64,000 nt of DNA from the NCBI RefSeq assembly GCF_963924675.1, contig NC_089240.1, positions 116,999,680 through 117,063,679 of the forward strand. Direction: 5' to 3'. Made by a program: the position numbers and the translations under genes. Source of the stretch: Phocoena phocoena. Lineage: Eukaryota; Chordata; Mammalia; Artiodactyla; Phocoenidae. Positions 22,490-32,611 of the stretch are shown here, in pieces. The notes beneath the pieces were generated by a model. That model did not search any database. It saw only the letters and a program-made list of their open reading frames with translations, and was not told the DNA's origin. Position 1 is the first letter of the stretch; each line of letters starts with the position of its first letter.

Positions 22490-22679
22490 GGGCTTCCCTG
22501 GTGGCGCAGTGCTTGGGAGTCCGCCTGCCGATGCGGGGGACACGGGTTCGTGCCCCGGTCCGGGAGGATCCCGCATGCCGCGGACCGGCTGGGGCCGTGG
22601 GCCATGGCCGCTGAGCCTGTGCGTCCGGAGCCCGTGCTCCGCGGCGGGAGGGCCCGCAGCAGTGAGAGGCCTGCGTACC

Positions 22680-22710
<31 letters not shown>
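22490..22710 (+). mobile_element. Young cetacean CHR-type SINE in the L1 tail
   Basis: Head gggcttccctggtggcg, 3' end gcctgcgtaccgc, then 29 A. The duplication gaatgcatgcc is at 22,479-22,489 and 22,711-22,721. The target was the segment between the two A-tracts of the L1. Confidence 0.97.
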
Positions 22711-22712
<2 letters not shown>

Positions 22713-23031
22713 ATGCATGCCTCTAGTCACAGAAAAAAAAAAAGAAGAGGGACACTTGGACACAGAGAAAGAGGAGACTCACACAGCCACACTGAGGAGG
22801 AAGCATTGGGAAGACAGGAGCCATGATCGGAATGCCAAGGATTGCAGGCAACACCAGAGGCTAGTAGACGCAAGCAAGCATTCTCCCTAGAGTCTACAGA
22901 GGGAGCATGGCCCTACCGACACCTTGATTTTAGACTTTTAGCCTCCAGAACCATGAGACAATGAGTTTCTGTTGTTTCAAGGCACCGAATTTATAGTAAT
23001 CTGTTACTACATTCCTAGGAAATGAGCACAG

Positions 23032-23824
23032 GAACCACCTTAAGGAAAGACCAAACACAGAAAAAGTATTCTCGTTTTACCTAGGATCTGCTGCCGCTTG
23101 ACTATCCCTGGTGGGCATGTCCTTGGATCCTGGTAATAAGAGAGCTTCCGAGGACAACTGCTAGTGAAATGGGGTTCTGGCTATACAGGAAGGAAGCACG
23201 TGTGCAGGAATAGACAAGAGGACTGAAAATAGCCCTGCTTAGAGTCGCCATGAGATTTTTTTCTATTCAGAACATTTTGTGCTGCTCACAAACCCTGCAA
23301 TAACTCAACCACTCTAAGAGCATCAATGAAGGGATGTGTTTACCAAAACCCCGGATCAGCAACAGAGAGGTATCCAGGACAACATATCCACTGTCTCAAG
23401 AAAGGGTTGGATGAATATCCAACATGACCATGGAAGCAAGCAATCATGAACAAGGGCTCTTCTGGACATATGAACTGAGGGGAGAGTGCCCAGACAATCA
23501 CTGCTTGCTAATTAGAGAGCACCCCAATATCAAAGTATGGCTACTAAATGACAATAGGCCCTGAACAGAACAGCAAAATTTCCAATTTATTCTCATTAAA
23601 CAAAGACTCTAAGAGACAAAGAAGTAGGATCTGCAACAGCAAAAATGATGAGGCAACTGTAGTCAGGGGCCCTGGGCTCCACCCATTCCCAGCTCGGTAC
23701 TCATTCAAGGAGCATGACAGCAGCTATACTTTCAGTATCTTCTGATGATGAAGACACTGAACCAGAAACAGCTAGAATGCATTCAGTAGTTCTTTTAATT
23801 TGTATGCTATTAATAATAAAAGTT
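23032..23824. other. Unique DNA
   Basis: Single-copy sequence. No splice-supported coding frame was found. Confidence 0.4.
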
Positions 23825-24065
23825 AACACATACGACACTTACTTTGTACCAGGCACTGTTCTAAGCCCTTTTGGGGAACATCTAACTTAAGCCTGACAAC
23901 AGCCTTCAGAGGTACAAACTGTTACTATGTCCATTTTCCAGATAACAAAACTGAGGCTTGGAGAAATTAAGCAATATGTCCAGCATCATCACACATCGCA
24001 CAGTTTGTGTGTTCTAGATGGAGAATCTCAAACCAATCGGATTTCAGAGCCTATGTTCTTAACTT
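23825..24065 (+). mobile_element. MIR SINE
   Basis: 'tgtaccaggcactgttctaagcc', 'cagataacaaaactgaggcttgg' and the end 'tcagagcctatgttctt' give a nearly complete MIR in sense orientation. Confidence 0.85.
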
Positions 24066-24680
24066 GCCATCACAACAGTAAGCACAGACGCTAATAAGCA
24101 GCAGCACAGATATGGACCACGTTAATCACTGAGTCAAGGGCTAATACTAGCTGTGCATATTTCATACCTGAAGCATTCACGTCACCCCCACTTTCTTAGG
24201 GTCCAGGACTCACAGGTTGGGACCCAGTGCTGGAGACACTTTAGAGCTTAGTCCAGCTCTGTTTCTCTATGGAGGACCCTGGCAGGTCAGTGATGGCCAA
24301 GACGAACCTACTAGACAGAAAGCTCTCCTCGACTCCCCATCTTAGGCAAAGAATCCCCCAGCATTCAGATGGCAGGAAGTGTAGGGATACAACTTCTTTG
24401 ACTTGTTAGGTTGTCCTCCACGAGTCATCTTCAGGAGACTGCAGCTAACGGTGGACTCCGTGACTCACTATTCTGGGGTAGAAACTTGGAAAGCCCTGGA
24501 TACCGAAAGAAAAGCAGAAACGTTCAATGGCTCTTACTGGCCACCACACAGGAGCCTGGACCCAGCCGTCTTCAGAGGCGTGTTTGCCCTGCAGATGCAG
24601 ACGCCTAGTGGATTACAGATGGGTAGCAGAGGGCATGGCTAATGCCTGCCTGAGAGTTCTATTTTCTCCTCCTTGCTTAG

Positions 24681-24859
24681 CATGAGCTCCCAAAGAATGC
24701 TGGACCAGATACAAAAGCAGTCTTCTGGAACTGGTCCTCTCCACTCTTCAGAAAGTGCTTGCGATAATGATTCAGGGATTCCCCCTGCGAATGACCGTCT
24801 CCTGGTAACAGCTGCGAGGCCAAGGTTACGCAATCCCCAGCTAGGGGCTGTCTGTCAGG
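24681..24859 (+). CDS. Candidate internal coding exon, function unknown
   Basis: The exon starts after a good acceptor: a branch-like ctaat near 24,640, a pyrimidine tract and TAG at 24,678-24,680. It ends at a donor CAGG/GTAAGC, with GT at 24,860-24,861. The 179 bp are open in the frame that begins ATG at 24,682, with one leading and one trailing partial-codon base, so the introns would be phase 1 on both sides by this frame. The peptide is polar (QRMLDQIQKQSSGTG, then a Ser/Asp/Asn-rich segment and an Arg-rich end), suggesting a disordered region. No repeat was recognised here. The minus strand is also free of stops in places, and neighbouring exons were not found. A pseudo-exon is a fair alternative. 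Confidence 0.35.
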
Positions 24860-24861
24860 GT

Positions 24862-25299
24862 AAGCCCTGGGCAGCAGAGCCTTCTCCAATGAGAGCAAAG
24901 GAAGCACCTGAAACGGGGCTCCGAGGACCTGCTGTGCTGGGTGGTAATGGAGAGCTTTGCCGTTACTGCCCTAGGTTACCCATGCTCGCTGACTGAACCT
25001 TCTGCTGAGCTACAGACCCAAGCAGCTAACTTCCTACCTGACCTCTGCCACCGGCAGGGGCAGATCTGCGTTTTGTGAGGCCTGAAGTTCATGTAATTCA
25101 AAAGATTCTTTTTAGAAACAGAAAATGAAATTATGGATACAAAATGAGCCAATGAGCCATATGCCCTTGTAAGGGGCCACGGAAGTCCAGGGCCCCGAAG
25201 CTGATACTTCTTTAGATTCATGATAAATCCACCTCTGCCCACAACTACCTTAAAGGTCACACGTGGAAAACTGAAGTCACCATCTCTCCACTCCTCTCA
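24862..25299. other. Unique DNA
   Basis: No recognisable gene or repeat. Confidence 0.35.
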
Positions 25300-25550
25300 C
25301 ATGCTGCGAGGGGCAGACTCTAAGGTGGCCCCCGTCAGCCCACGCTCCGGGGGTCATGCCCTCATACCATCCCCGCCCCTTGAGGGTAGGTTCCATTCCA
25401 GTGCAATATAATCACGGACACATACTCACATACACCCCATCACCTTTGCAAGGAGACCCCCTTGCTGGCTTTGAGGACGCAGCCATGTTGAGAAGGCCCA
25501 GCCAACAAGAAACTGAGGCCCCCAACCCTACAGCCCACAGACCTAAACCT
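25300..25550 (+). mobile_element. Probable LTR fragment
   Basis: The sequence 'ccatgttgagaaggcccagccaac...gaaactgaggcccccaaccctacagcc' resembles a mammalian LTR 3' portion from memory. Assignment is weak. Confidence 0.3.
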
Positions 25551-25555
25551 AAGTA

Positions 25556-25716
25556 AGTGGTCCTCAAGCTTTAGTGCACACAAGAATAATCACGGGAGCT
25601 TATCAGAAATCAGGGCCCACCCCCAGAGGGTCTTAGCAACCGGCCACGGGGCGGGGCTGAATCATTTTTCACAAAATGGTGGTTCTGATGCTACACTTTG
25701 CTAAACCACGATCCTA
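25556..25716 (+). mobile_element. MER5-like hAT MITE
   Basis: 'agtggtcctcaagctttagtgc', 'caagaataatcacgggagcttatcag', 'cagggcccacccccagag' and 'ggtggttctgatgc' follow the MER5A pattern in order. Confidence 0.7.
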
Positions 25717-26800
25717 ATTGCTGTTCATTTGCCTGCCTGGAGTCCTTGTCATTTGTCCCCTCCTCTCCACTCTCATTGACACCTGCTTAGTGTGTCTCTT
25801 GTCTTGTCTTACCTGCACTAATGGAATATTCTATCTCCCCGTTCTCCCTGCTTCAAATCTCTCACATCTCTTTAATCTATTTTTCATAGTACCCCCAGAA
25901 TGATCCTCCTAAAACTGAAACGGGATAACGTCACTCCCTTTCCTCAAAAACCTTCAGTGGCGATAGAAAGATTAACAAGGTCATTCCTCACAGCCCTCGT
26001 ATACAGAATTATAAACTTCTTAAACAGCGAACTACAGAAAAATGATTAGAGAAGATACAATACATCCATATGATGGAACAGTATGCAGTCATGACAAACG
26101 ATGTCTTAAGGATGTTTTAATCACATCAAAAACTGTTCACAATGTGATAGGTGAAAAAATATAAATAGTAGAGCTCAAAACATGCATGATCCCCATTGCA
26201 TAGATAAACACCGAAAAGAATTCACAAAAAAACCTGAGTGGTTTTTCCCTTGGGTGAGTTATGTGGTCTTCTTTGTATGTTTCTATATTTTCAGGTTTCC
26301 CACAACAAGCACGTGATGAAAAAAAACAATAAAATAACCTGTAAATAATGACTAGGACTCCTCAGTGTCAGGAATATGCTGCCAAACCTGGCAGTCAAGG
26401 CCATCCAGGACCCTTGCCACTTTATTCGGCCTCAGCTCCAAATACATCTACCCTCCAGCCACAATGACCAACGTGCTCTTCCCTTAGCTACACACCATGT
26501 CTTTGCTCACATGGTTCTTTCCACCTGGAATGAGGCCTCTTCCCTTGCCATCTCCACCTTTAGATCCCTTACTCAACTCCCCAGGTTCAGGTCAAAAGCT
26601 ACCTCCTGCGGGAAGCCCTTCTCTGATCCCTTCCTGATGCATGTCCCCCCTCCTGTGCCTTCCTACAGCAGTCACTTGCTAGCTCATTTGCTCCTTCATT
26701 TATCACTCAATCAATTTCACTTTCAAGCACATAGTTTACAGGCCTCTCTATCCCACAGAAGGCAAGTGGTGGGAAGGCACAGGCCAGGTCACAATCAACT
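25717..26800 (+). mobile_element. L2 LINE 3' region, split by an old L1
   Basis: L2-like text at 25,780-25,960 ('aatgatcctcctaaaactgaaa', 'ctcaaaaaccttcagtggc') resumes at 26,360 ('ggccatccaggacccttgccac', 'ctttgctcacatggttctttccacctggaatg', 'gaagcccttctctgatccc'). The open frame at 26,376-26,873 lies in this L2 text and is a fossil. Confidence 0.65.
25961..26352 (+). mobile_element. Old L1 (L1M-like) 3' end
   Basis: 'atacatccatatgatggaacagtatgcagtcatg' and 'gaaaaaatataaatagtagagctcaaaacatg' are typical of the ORF2 end and 3'UTR of ancient L1s. It ends with an A-rich tail and interrupts the L2. Confidence 0.65.
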
Positions 26801-27334
26801 CCCAACTCCTCACTCGGCCCAAAGGCTTGGACATCACAGACGCTCTGTAAGAGGAGTGCTGAAATGCAATTAAACATACAGAGGATTTATAGCAAGTAAA
26901 TCACTGCATCTTTAGGAAAGTGGCTGAGTGTGGTTTGGATCCAGTGGGACATCATCTCCTGATTAAATTCAGCATTTTACATGATAAATAGTGCCATCAA
27001 ACAATGTCCTGGCTACAGATTACCGCATATCTTCATGAGGAACAAACTTAAAATCTAAGGCGAGACAAGGTACAGCGCAGTCCATGAGCCGACACCTCTG
27101 AACTTTACGGGTCACTATCAATGAAGGTGAGGAGAAAGAACCGGGTCCTTAAGCTGCTGCTTTAGGTCAAATTCATGTGGGGAGTCAAAAGCTAAGTGAA
27201 CTACACACCACAAAGCCATTGGAGGAAAACAAGACCCAAGACAGACACTGTTGGGAAAATCTCAGAACAAAATAGGCTCTTCCAAGGCATCGTTTGAAGG
27301 GCAGGAGCACAAATGTAAGAAGAGAATAGGAAGG
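26801..27334. other. Unique DNA
   Basis: No gene or clear repeat seen. Confidence 0.35.
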
Positions 27335-27580
27335 GAAGTGGCATTTCCTGAGAATCTACCACTTGCCGGGCGTGTGATACAGGTGGTACATGCCTGGTAT
27401 TATTCAGTGCTCACGACAGCCCTGCAAGGTAGGAACTGTCATCCCTGTTTCACTGATGAGCACCTGAAGCCTAGAGAAGTTACATCGTTTGATCAACATC
27501 ACACAGCTAGGAAGTAGTAAAACAAGGACTCAAACCCAGGTCTTTCTGATGTAGCGCCAAGCTCTGTGCATTAGACCAGA
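27335..27580 (+). mobile_element. MIR SINE
   Basis: The core 'catcacacagctaggaagtagtaaaacaaggactcaaacccagg' is diagnostic of sense MIR. Confidence 0.88.
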
Positions 27581-27599
27581 TCATAATGGGGCTCCCCAT

Positions 27600-28135
27600 C
27601 CGACATGAACTCAGCTAGAGTTCCTCCAAGCTGCCACCAGAGAGCTCTTCCTGAAGCCCGATCCGAACACGCCACTTCCCCGTAGAAAACGCTCTACCAA
27701 TTCTCCGGTACCTAAGAGAAAATGGCCAGGCTCCCTGTATGGCACATGCGATTCTTTAGAATCTGGCCCAGGCCTACATTTTCAGCCTCCCTCTTATCTC
27801 ACCCACATGCTTCCCAAACTCACCATCCTCTTTTGTGATTCTGCATCTTGGCAAGTGATGTGCCCTCTGCATTCCAATTTGGAAAACTTCTACTCGCCCA
27901 CCAAGACTCATATCAAATATCACCTCCTCGGAAAAGGCTCCCTTGAGCCATTATCCTTTATACATTAACACTTCTTTCCTCTGGTGTTCCTCTAATACAC
28001 TGCACATAACTCAATTAAAGAACCTGCCAAAGTATACGGTCTATCTGCCTTCCTGGACCATCAGCTCTTCAAGGATAAAATAATCTCTAAACAGTCTGTA
28101 TTTGGCAGACTAGCTGGCATATAATAAAATGCTGA
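27600..28135 (+). mobile_element. L2 LINE 3' region
   Basis: 'agagagctcttcctgaagccc', 'aatctggcccaggcctacattttc', 'tcacccacatgcttcccaaactc', 'caagactcatatcaaatatcacctcctc' and 'gaccatcagctcttcaaggata' follow L2 in order. Confidence 0.7.
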
Positions 28136-28683
28136 TGGGAAAATGGCAGGTTTAATCTAAACATTAAGAGAAAATACATTCTAATTGTAGATATGAAGAT
28201 AAGCAAATGTCAAGTCAGCAATTACATTCACTTACGAACGCGCACGCACACGCGTCAAGCCGATATGTCAACACGACATTAATTAGAGCAGAGTAGAAAC
28301 TCAGTCAATGTCAATCATCTCAACTCGCTCTGGGCATCTTTCTGTTAACCAATGTCTGAGATATGAATGATGGTGACACCGGAAGAATGAGGACATCTCA
28401 CTCAGGGATGTGGTAATATCAGTGTCCCAGATAAGTTACAACCAACAAAGGGATTACACCAAATACACGACCAGGTGTCAAAACCCCAACTGGCCATGAC
28501 CTCTCACGAGTGATACATAATGATAAACATTCTGACCACCAGCGTCTCTGGCATCTCAGCTGGTGATCTCAGAGCCCATAAGCGGTACCTGCTCTGATCA
28601 GCCACACTTTTGATCCAGAAGATAAATAGGGCATCATCCATCAGCCCACAAAGTCAGACAGATTCCACTTAGCAAGAATGAAG
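28136..28683. other. Unique DNA
   Basis: Single-copy sequence with a short CG-containing alternating tract (cgcgcacgcacacgcg near 28,238-28,256). Confidence 0.4.
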
Positions 28684-28815
28684 GGGACTTCCCTGGTGGT
28701 CCAGTGGTTGGGACGTCACGCTTTCATTTCAAGGAGCAAGGGTTCGATCCCTGGTCGGGGAACTAAAATCCCGCATGCCGCGTGGCTCGGCCAAAAAAAA
28801 AAAAGAAAAAAAAAT
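28684..28815 (+). mobile_element. CHR-type SINE
   Basis: Head gggacttccctggtggtcc, B-box ggttcgatccctgg and A-rich tail. The duplication is not clean. Confidence 0.92.
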
Positions 28816-29575
28816 GAGGGAAAAGGTTATAACGTACATGCCATAAACTGCTTTTTTTAAAAAAAAAAATAGGTGTCCTCTCAAACAATAAAATGGAAAT
28901 GCTGTGGAGTAATGATTTGCAAAGAATAACAACGCAACTTTACCAGAATATAAACTACAAATATCTACCCTTTCAAAAACCAAACAATTACACTTAAAGA
29001 GAAGACATCATACTTCACAAATATAAGACTCTAGAGTTCAAAATGAAAACTAGGATACTATTTCACGCTCAGATGAATAAATGTGAGCGCACAGTCTAAA
29101 GATGCATGGTGTTCCATTTAAGACCACGAGTAAACCGAACTATTTTTCATGAAAGTTTCATACTTAATAGTCAAAATGCCAAGTCTCTAAATCCAGACGA
29201 GTGTTGTGTAGACAAAATTCTGGAAGTTTCATCCATCTAGCCATCCAATCAAGGTTCAGTAAGATGCACGTATTGGCACCCTGTACTTATGACTGGCCTG
29301 GAGGTATATCAGCTCAAATTCCCAAAACTCAGTCACTTGCTGCCTAAAGCCTACAGAAAGCCAACTTCCAATATCCTTACTATTTAAAAAAGATTAACTC
29401 TTTGTATTTTACGATAAAAAGGTAATGGTCTTCTCCATAATAAATAATAACATTTTTACTTCCCTACCTCATGTACTACAACAAATATATATTAATATAA
29501 ATGTTGAGGGGGAGAAAGTGAGCTGCAGAAGAAAAAATATAGTAAGAAGATGTTTACGTAAAGTAAAAATTTAAC
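28816..29575. other. A/T-rich unique DNA
   Basis: No gene or clear repeat. Confidence 0.4.
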
Positions 29576-29592
29576 AAAAAAGAAATGATATC

Positions 29593-29760
29593 AGGGACTT
29601 CCCTCGTGGTGCAGTGGTTAAGACTCCGTGCTCCCAGTGCAGGGAGCCTGGGTTCGATCGCTGGTCGGGGAACTAGATCCCACATGCGTGCCGCAACTAA
29701 GAGTTTGCATGCCACAACTAAGGAGCCCGCCTCCGCAACAAAGACCCGGAACAACCAAAT
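29593..29760 (+). mobile_element. CHR-type SINE with extended 3' body
   Basis: The tRNA head is followed by two 'gccacaactaag' units. The perfect 17-bp duplication aaaaaagaaatgatatc lies at 29,576-29,592 and 29,761-29,777. Confidence 0.95.
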
Positions 29761-29777
29761 AAAAAAGAAATGATATC

Positions 29778-30234
29778 TTCTTTCCAGATAGTCCCAAATG
29801 TAACAGCAATATAAAAACATGAGTGGAAGTATTCATGCCTAAGTCAGGATCCTAATAACGTCCACGCGTGGGGGAGGGGAATATGATCAGTGAGGGATCA
29901 GTGAGGGATACACAAGGGGCTTCGAGTGTATCGGTCATATTTTGTTGAGTGGCAGGTCCATCAGTGTTCACTCGATTATTCTTCATGTCATTTTTATATC
30001 TGAAATACTGATATTTCCTTGTCATCTTTTTTAAAACAGGGCTGGTGTTAATTCCTTGAATTCCCCTCATATGACGTAACTAAAAATAAACGCTGCTCAT
30101 GTTGTTGAACTGAGAGGCGTTCTCTCTCAGTAAAGAGAAATTTATCAAGATGTGAAGTCTGAAGCCACCGCTGTCATTGAGTAGACAGTCTTCTGATTCC
30201 AAATAAGAACATTAATACACAAATTCTCTGCTTT
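29778..30234. other. Unique DNA
   Basis: No gene or repeat recognised. A short direct repeat gatcagtgagg occurs at 29,886-29,907. Confidence 0.35.
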
Positions 30235-30400
30235 CGTCTTCATAAAATACCCCTGAAGGAGACACTAGTATTATTTTGTGTTTGGTTGATAATGAACTTG
30301 ATGCTCCAAGAGGTTAGGGAAGTTATGTAAGGTCACACATCTAGTAAGGGTGGGGCAGGGACTTGAATCCAACTCCAACTCCTAAATTCTCTCCTGCTTC
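30235..30400 (+). mobile_element. MIR SINE (diverged)
   Basis: 'aagttatgtaaggtcacacatctagtaagggtgg' and 'gacttgaatccaactccaac' mark sense MIR. Confidence 0.75.
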
Positions 30401-30999
30401 TCACCCCCTCTTCATACTGTTTTGCCAAATATCCAGTGCATCCCGGCGTGAATCAGAAAAGGGTCCCCATCTGGAAGAGCATTGTCTGGACTTCAGTTCC
30501 ACTCACCCCCAGGCCTAGGCGCCCTCGTGCACAGGCCCTACCCCCTGCTCACCTTGCTTCTCTCTGGCCTACATACCTCTTTTACCCAAGGCTTTCTTCC
30601 TAGATCTCCGAGACCCCTTTCACAAATTCAGCCTGACTGGAGTCCGAACAATTGTTCAGAATGATTTGGGATCTATGATGACCCTGGGTATCAAAGAACA
30701 TCCCGGACACCTCACCAGAGAGCCCCCAGGAGCGGTGAGGGCCTCTGAAACAGACCAGGCTGCCTGCCCCCAGACCCACCTGCCAGCTCGTGCCCAACCG
30801 GCCCAGCAGGAGGCCAGTTTCCCTTACTGGGCGGCAGGGAGGAGCTCCTATAAGATTTCCTTTGAAACCAGAGTCCTGTTGCTAAAACTACAGTATTAGT
30901 TAAAAGTATAAAAACCGTTCCCCTAAATCCTTTCAGTCAACTCTTCAAGTCTATCCTGGACTCTAGGCCCCAAACACTGCTTATGCGTTTCAGGCCCAC

Positions 31000-31960
31000 G
31001 GCTTCCCCTCCCAGAAAGCCAAGCTTTTCTCATCTGTGCCAATGCACCATCCTTACCACTGTGAGGGTGATGTCTCTAAACCACAAGTCTGATCAGGCCT
31101 CCTTTCTGCACTTGGCCTTTAAGTCCAAGCTGCTCAGCCAGGCCTACCGGCTCTGTTGCCATCTGGTCTCTACCCTCTTCCCATATGGCTACCTGCTCTA
31201 CACCGAAGTCATCTCCTGTCCCCAGCATGGCATGTTCTCACAGACCTCTGGGACTTTGCAGTTGCTGTTCCTTCCGCCTGGAATGCCATTCCCCACCTCC
31301 TTCCCTGGAGAACTCATATCCACCCAAGACTCAGCTAAATGTCATCACCTGGGTGACGCCTGGGTGACCGTGCCTCAGCTTCCACACCTCGGCAGCTTAG
31401 TGGCTCCCTCCTCCATGCTTCCAACCACTTCTCACTCGTTTCTATCACGTTTCTTGCCATGATATGCTGTAAACAGCTGTTTGCGAGGCTGCCTAGCTAA
31501 TCCTCTGCATGTGTCTCAGCACTGCCTATAAAGTCCGAAACACTGGCCTGACATCCAAGGCTGTCCTTACCAATCTAGCTTCAACTTACATCACTAACCG
31601 GACCTCCCATCACTTCCCTTCCTATACTCTTGCCTTTCCCTATCGTCCAAGACAAACCTACTTCTCACTGTCAGCCACCATGTCACATGCCTTCTCAACC
31701 CTTTGACTGCCCCCTCTGCCCTCCCCCAGATCCCACCTAGCTGTCAAGGACCAGCTCCCAGTGCCCCCTTCCAGGAGCCTCCCAGCAGGAATCAATTTCC
31801 TCCTGCCCTGAATCCCCATAGGCCCTTGACGGTGCCTTTACGTGGGCCTCATCGCATGGGGCCTACTAGATTGTGAGCTCCTGGCAAGCAGGGTGCGTCC
31901 CATTCATCTTTGCGTCCCCATAGCTGACAGTGGGTGCCCAATGCAAGCTTGAGGAAAGAG
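31000..31960 (+). mobile_element. L2 LINE 3' region
   Basis: 'tggcctttaagtccaagctgctcagcc', 'tgttccttccgcctggaatgccattcccc', 'agactcagctaaatgtcatcacctg' and finally 'actagattgtgagctcctggcaagcagg' follow L2 through to its 3' end. The long frame 30,983-31,462 is a fossil of the L2, not a gene. Confidence 0.7.
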
Positions 31961-32387
31961 TAAGGATCCACTCTCAGGGCTATTTTTAAAAGAAGAATCC
32001 TTATTAGGAATGTGTGAAAATGCAAATTCCAGACTGTGCTCCTTTCTCCTCCTTAAGAAAACTATTATTAGATGCCTAATTTCTCTTAGCTTGTACAACA
32101 GAGTCCCCAAAGGATACGGAAAAAGCTTGTGAAAGAAATAAGTGCAAAAGAGTGTGGGGAGGAGACAGCCTATGAAGAGCTTCTATCTGAGGTTCTAACC
32201 CAGCCCTGAGATAGATGACGACCTGCCTTCAGCAGAAACGGGGTGTCTATAGACCCCACGTCCCAATCCAAGCTCTGCCTTGTGGCCTTGTTTGTCTACC
32301 TGCTGGTCTCCTTATGCCCTTTCATAGTAACTTTTATTTTGTAAAAAGAAAACATTCAATTTCATACCTAAATCCAATGCTTTTTTT
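31961..32387. other. Unique DNA
   Basis: No gene or clear repeat. Confidence 0.35.
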
Positions 32388-32425
32388 TGTTGTTGTTGCG
32401 CCATGTGGGAGCGCAGAGAATACCC
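32388..32425 (-). mobile_element. Minute SINE insertion, severely truncated
   Basis: A ~40-bp insert (poly-T then 'gttgttgttgcgccatgtggg') between copies of ccaatgcttttt (from 32,374 and from 32,426). In complement it is the last part of a tRNA-derived SINE plus A-tail. Confidence 0.55.
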
Positions 32426-32534
32426 CCAATGCTTTTTCTAAAATATATAAGGCATTACTAGCAACTCAGGCTGCCCATTAGTCAACAGCTTCCTGAGGCC
32501 CCGTCCCATCCCAGTCCTGCGAAAGAGTGCGCTA

Positions 32535-32611
32535 ATTGTTTCCTTGTCAATGTGTGATTTCCAAATGAATGAATAAGTTAGAATGCTAATGACTCTATAC
32601 AAGGAAACAAT
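32535..32611. repeat. 13-bp perfect inverted repeat
   Basis: attgtttccttgt at 32,535-32,547 pairs with acaaggaaacaat at 32,599-32,611, separated by 51 bp. Each arm contains a SOX/forkhead-like core. It may be a regulatory pair or the trace of a small DNA transposon. Confidence 0.6.

Larger units (their letters stand above)
15132..22740 (+). mobile_element. Near full-length L1 LINE (copy 2) with possible 3' transduction
   Basis: This L1 has a long 5'UTR, ORF1, ORF2 and 3'UTR, about 7.6 kb including two SINE insertions. The duplication aaagaagaggg is at 15,122-15,132 and 22,741-22,751, which brackets the whole insertion. The tail is double: seven A at 22,472-22,478, then about 22 nt of non-L1 sequence (split by a SINE), then about eleven A ending at the duplication. 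The canonical last ~45 nt of the L1 3' end, with its AATAAA, are missing. Both ORFs are broken. Confidence 0.93.
14575..23031 (+). mobile_element. MaLR-like LTR split by an inner LTR and an L1
   Basis: Three pieces read in order as one LTR: 14,575-14,627 (ttgtgggttgaattgcg...tcctaaccccc), 15,004-15,131 (gactttatatgg...gactggtgtgtttc) and 22,741-23,031 (ggacacttggacacagag...tttctgttgtttcaagg). The first gap is the MLT1A-type LTR, the second is the L1. It is therefore the oldest layer of the nest. Confidence 0.8.

Noticed and set aside
30983..31462. 159-codon plus-strand frame
   Set aside because: Falls in L2-derived sequence, and overlapping frames are also open.
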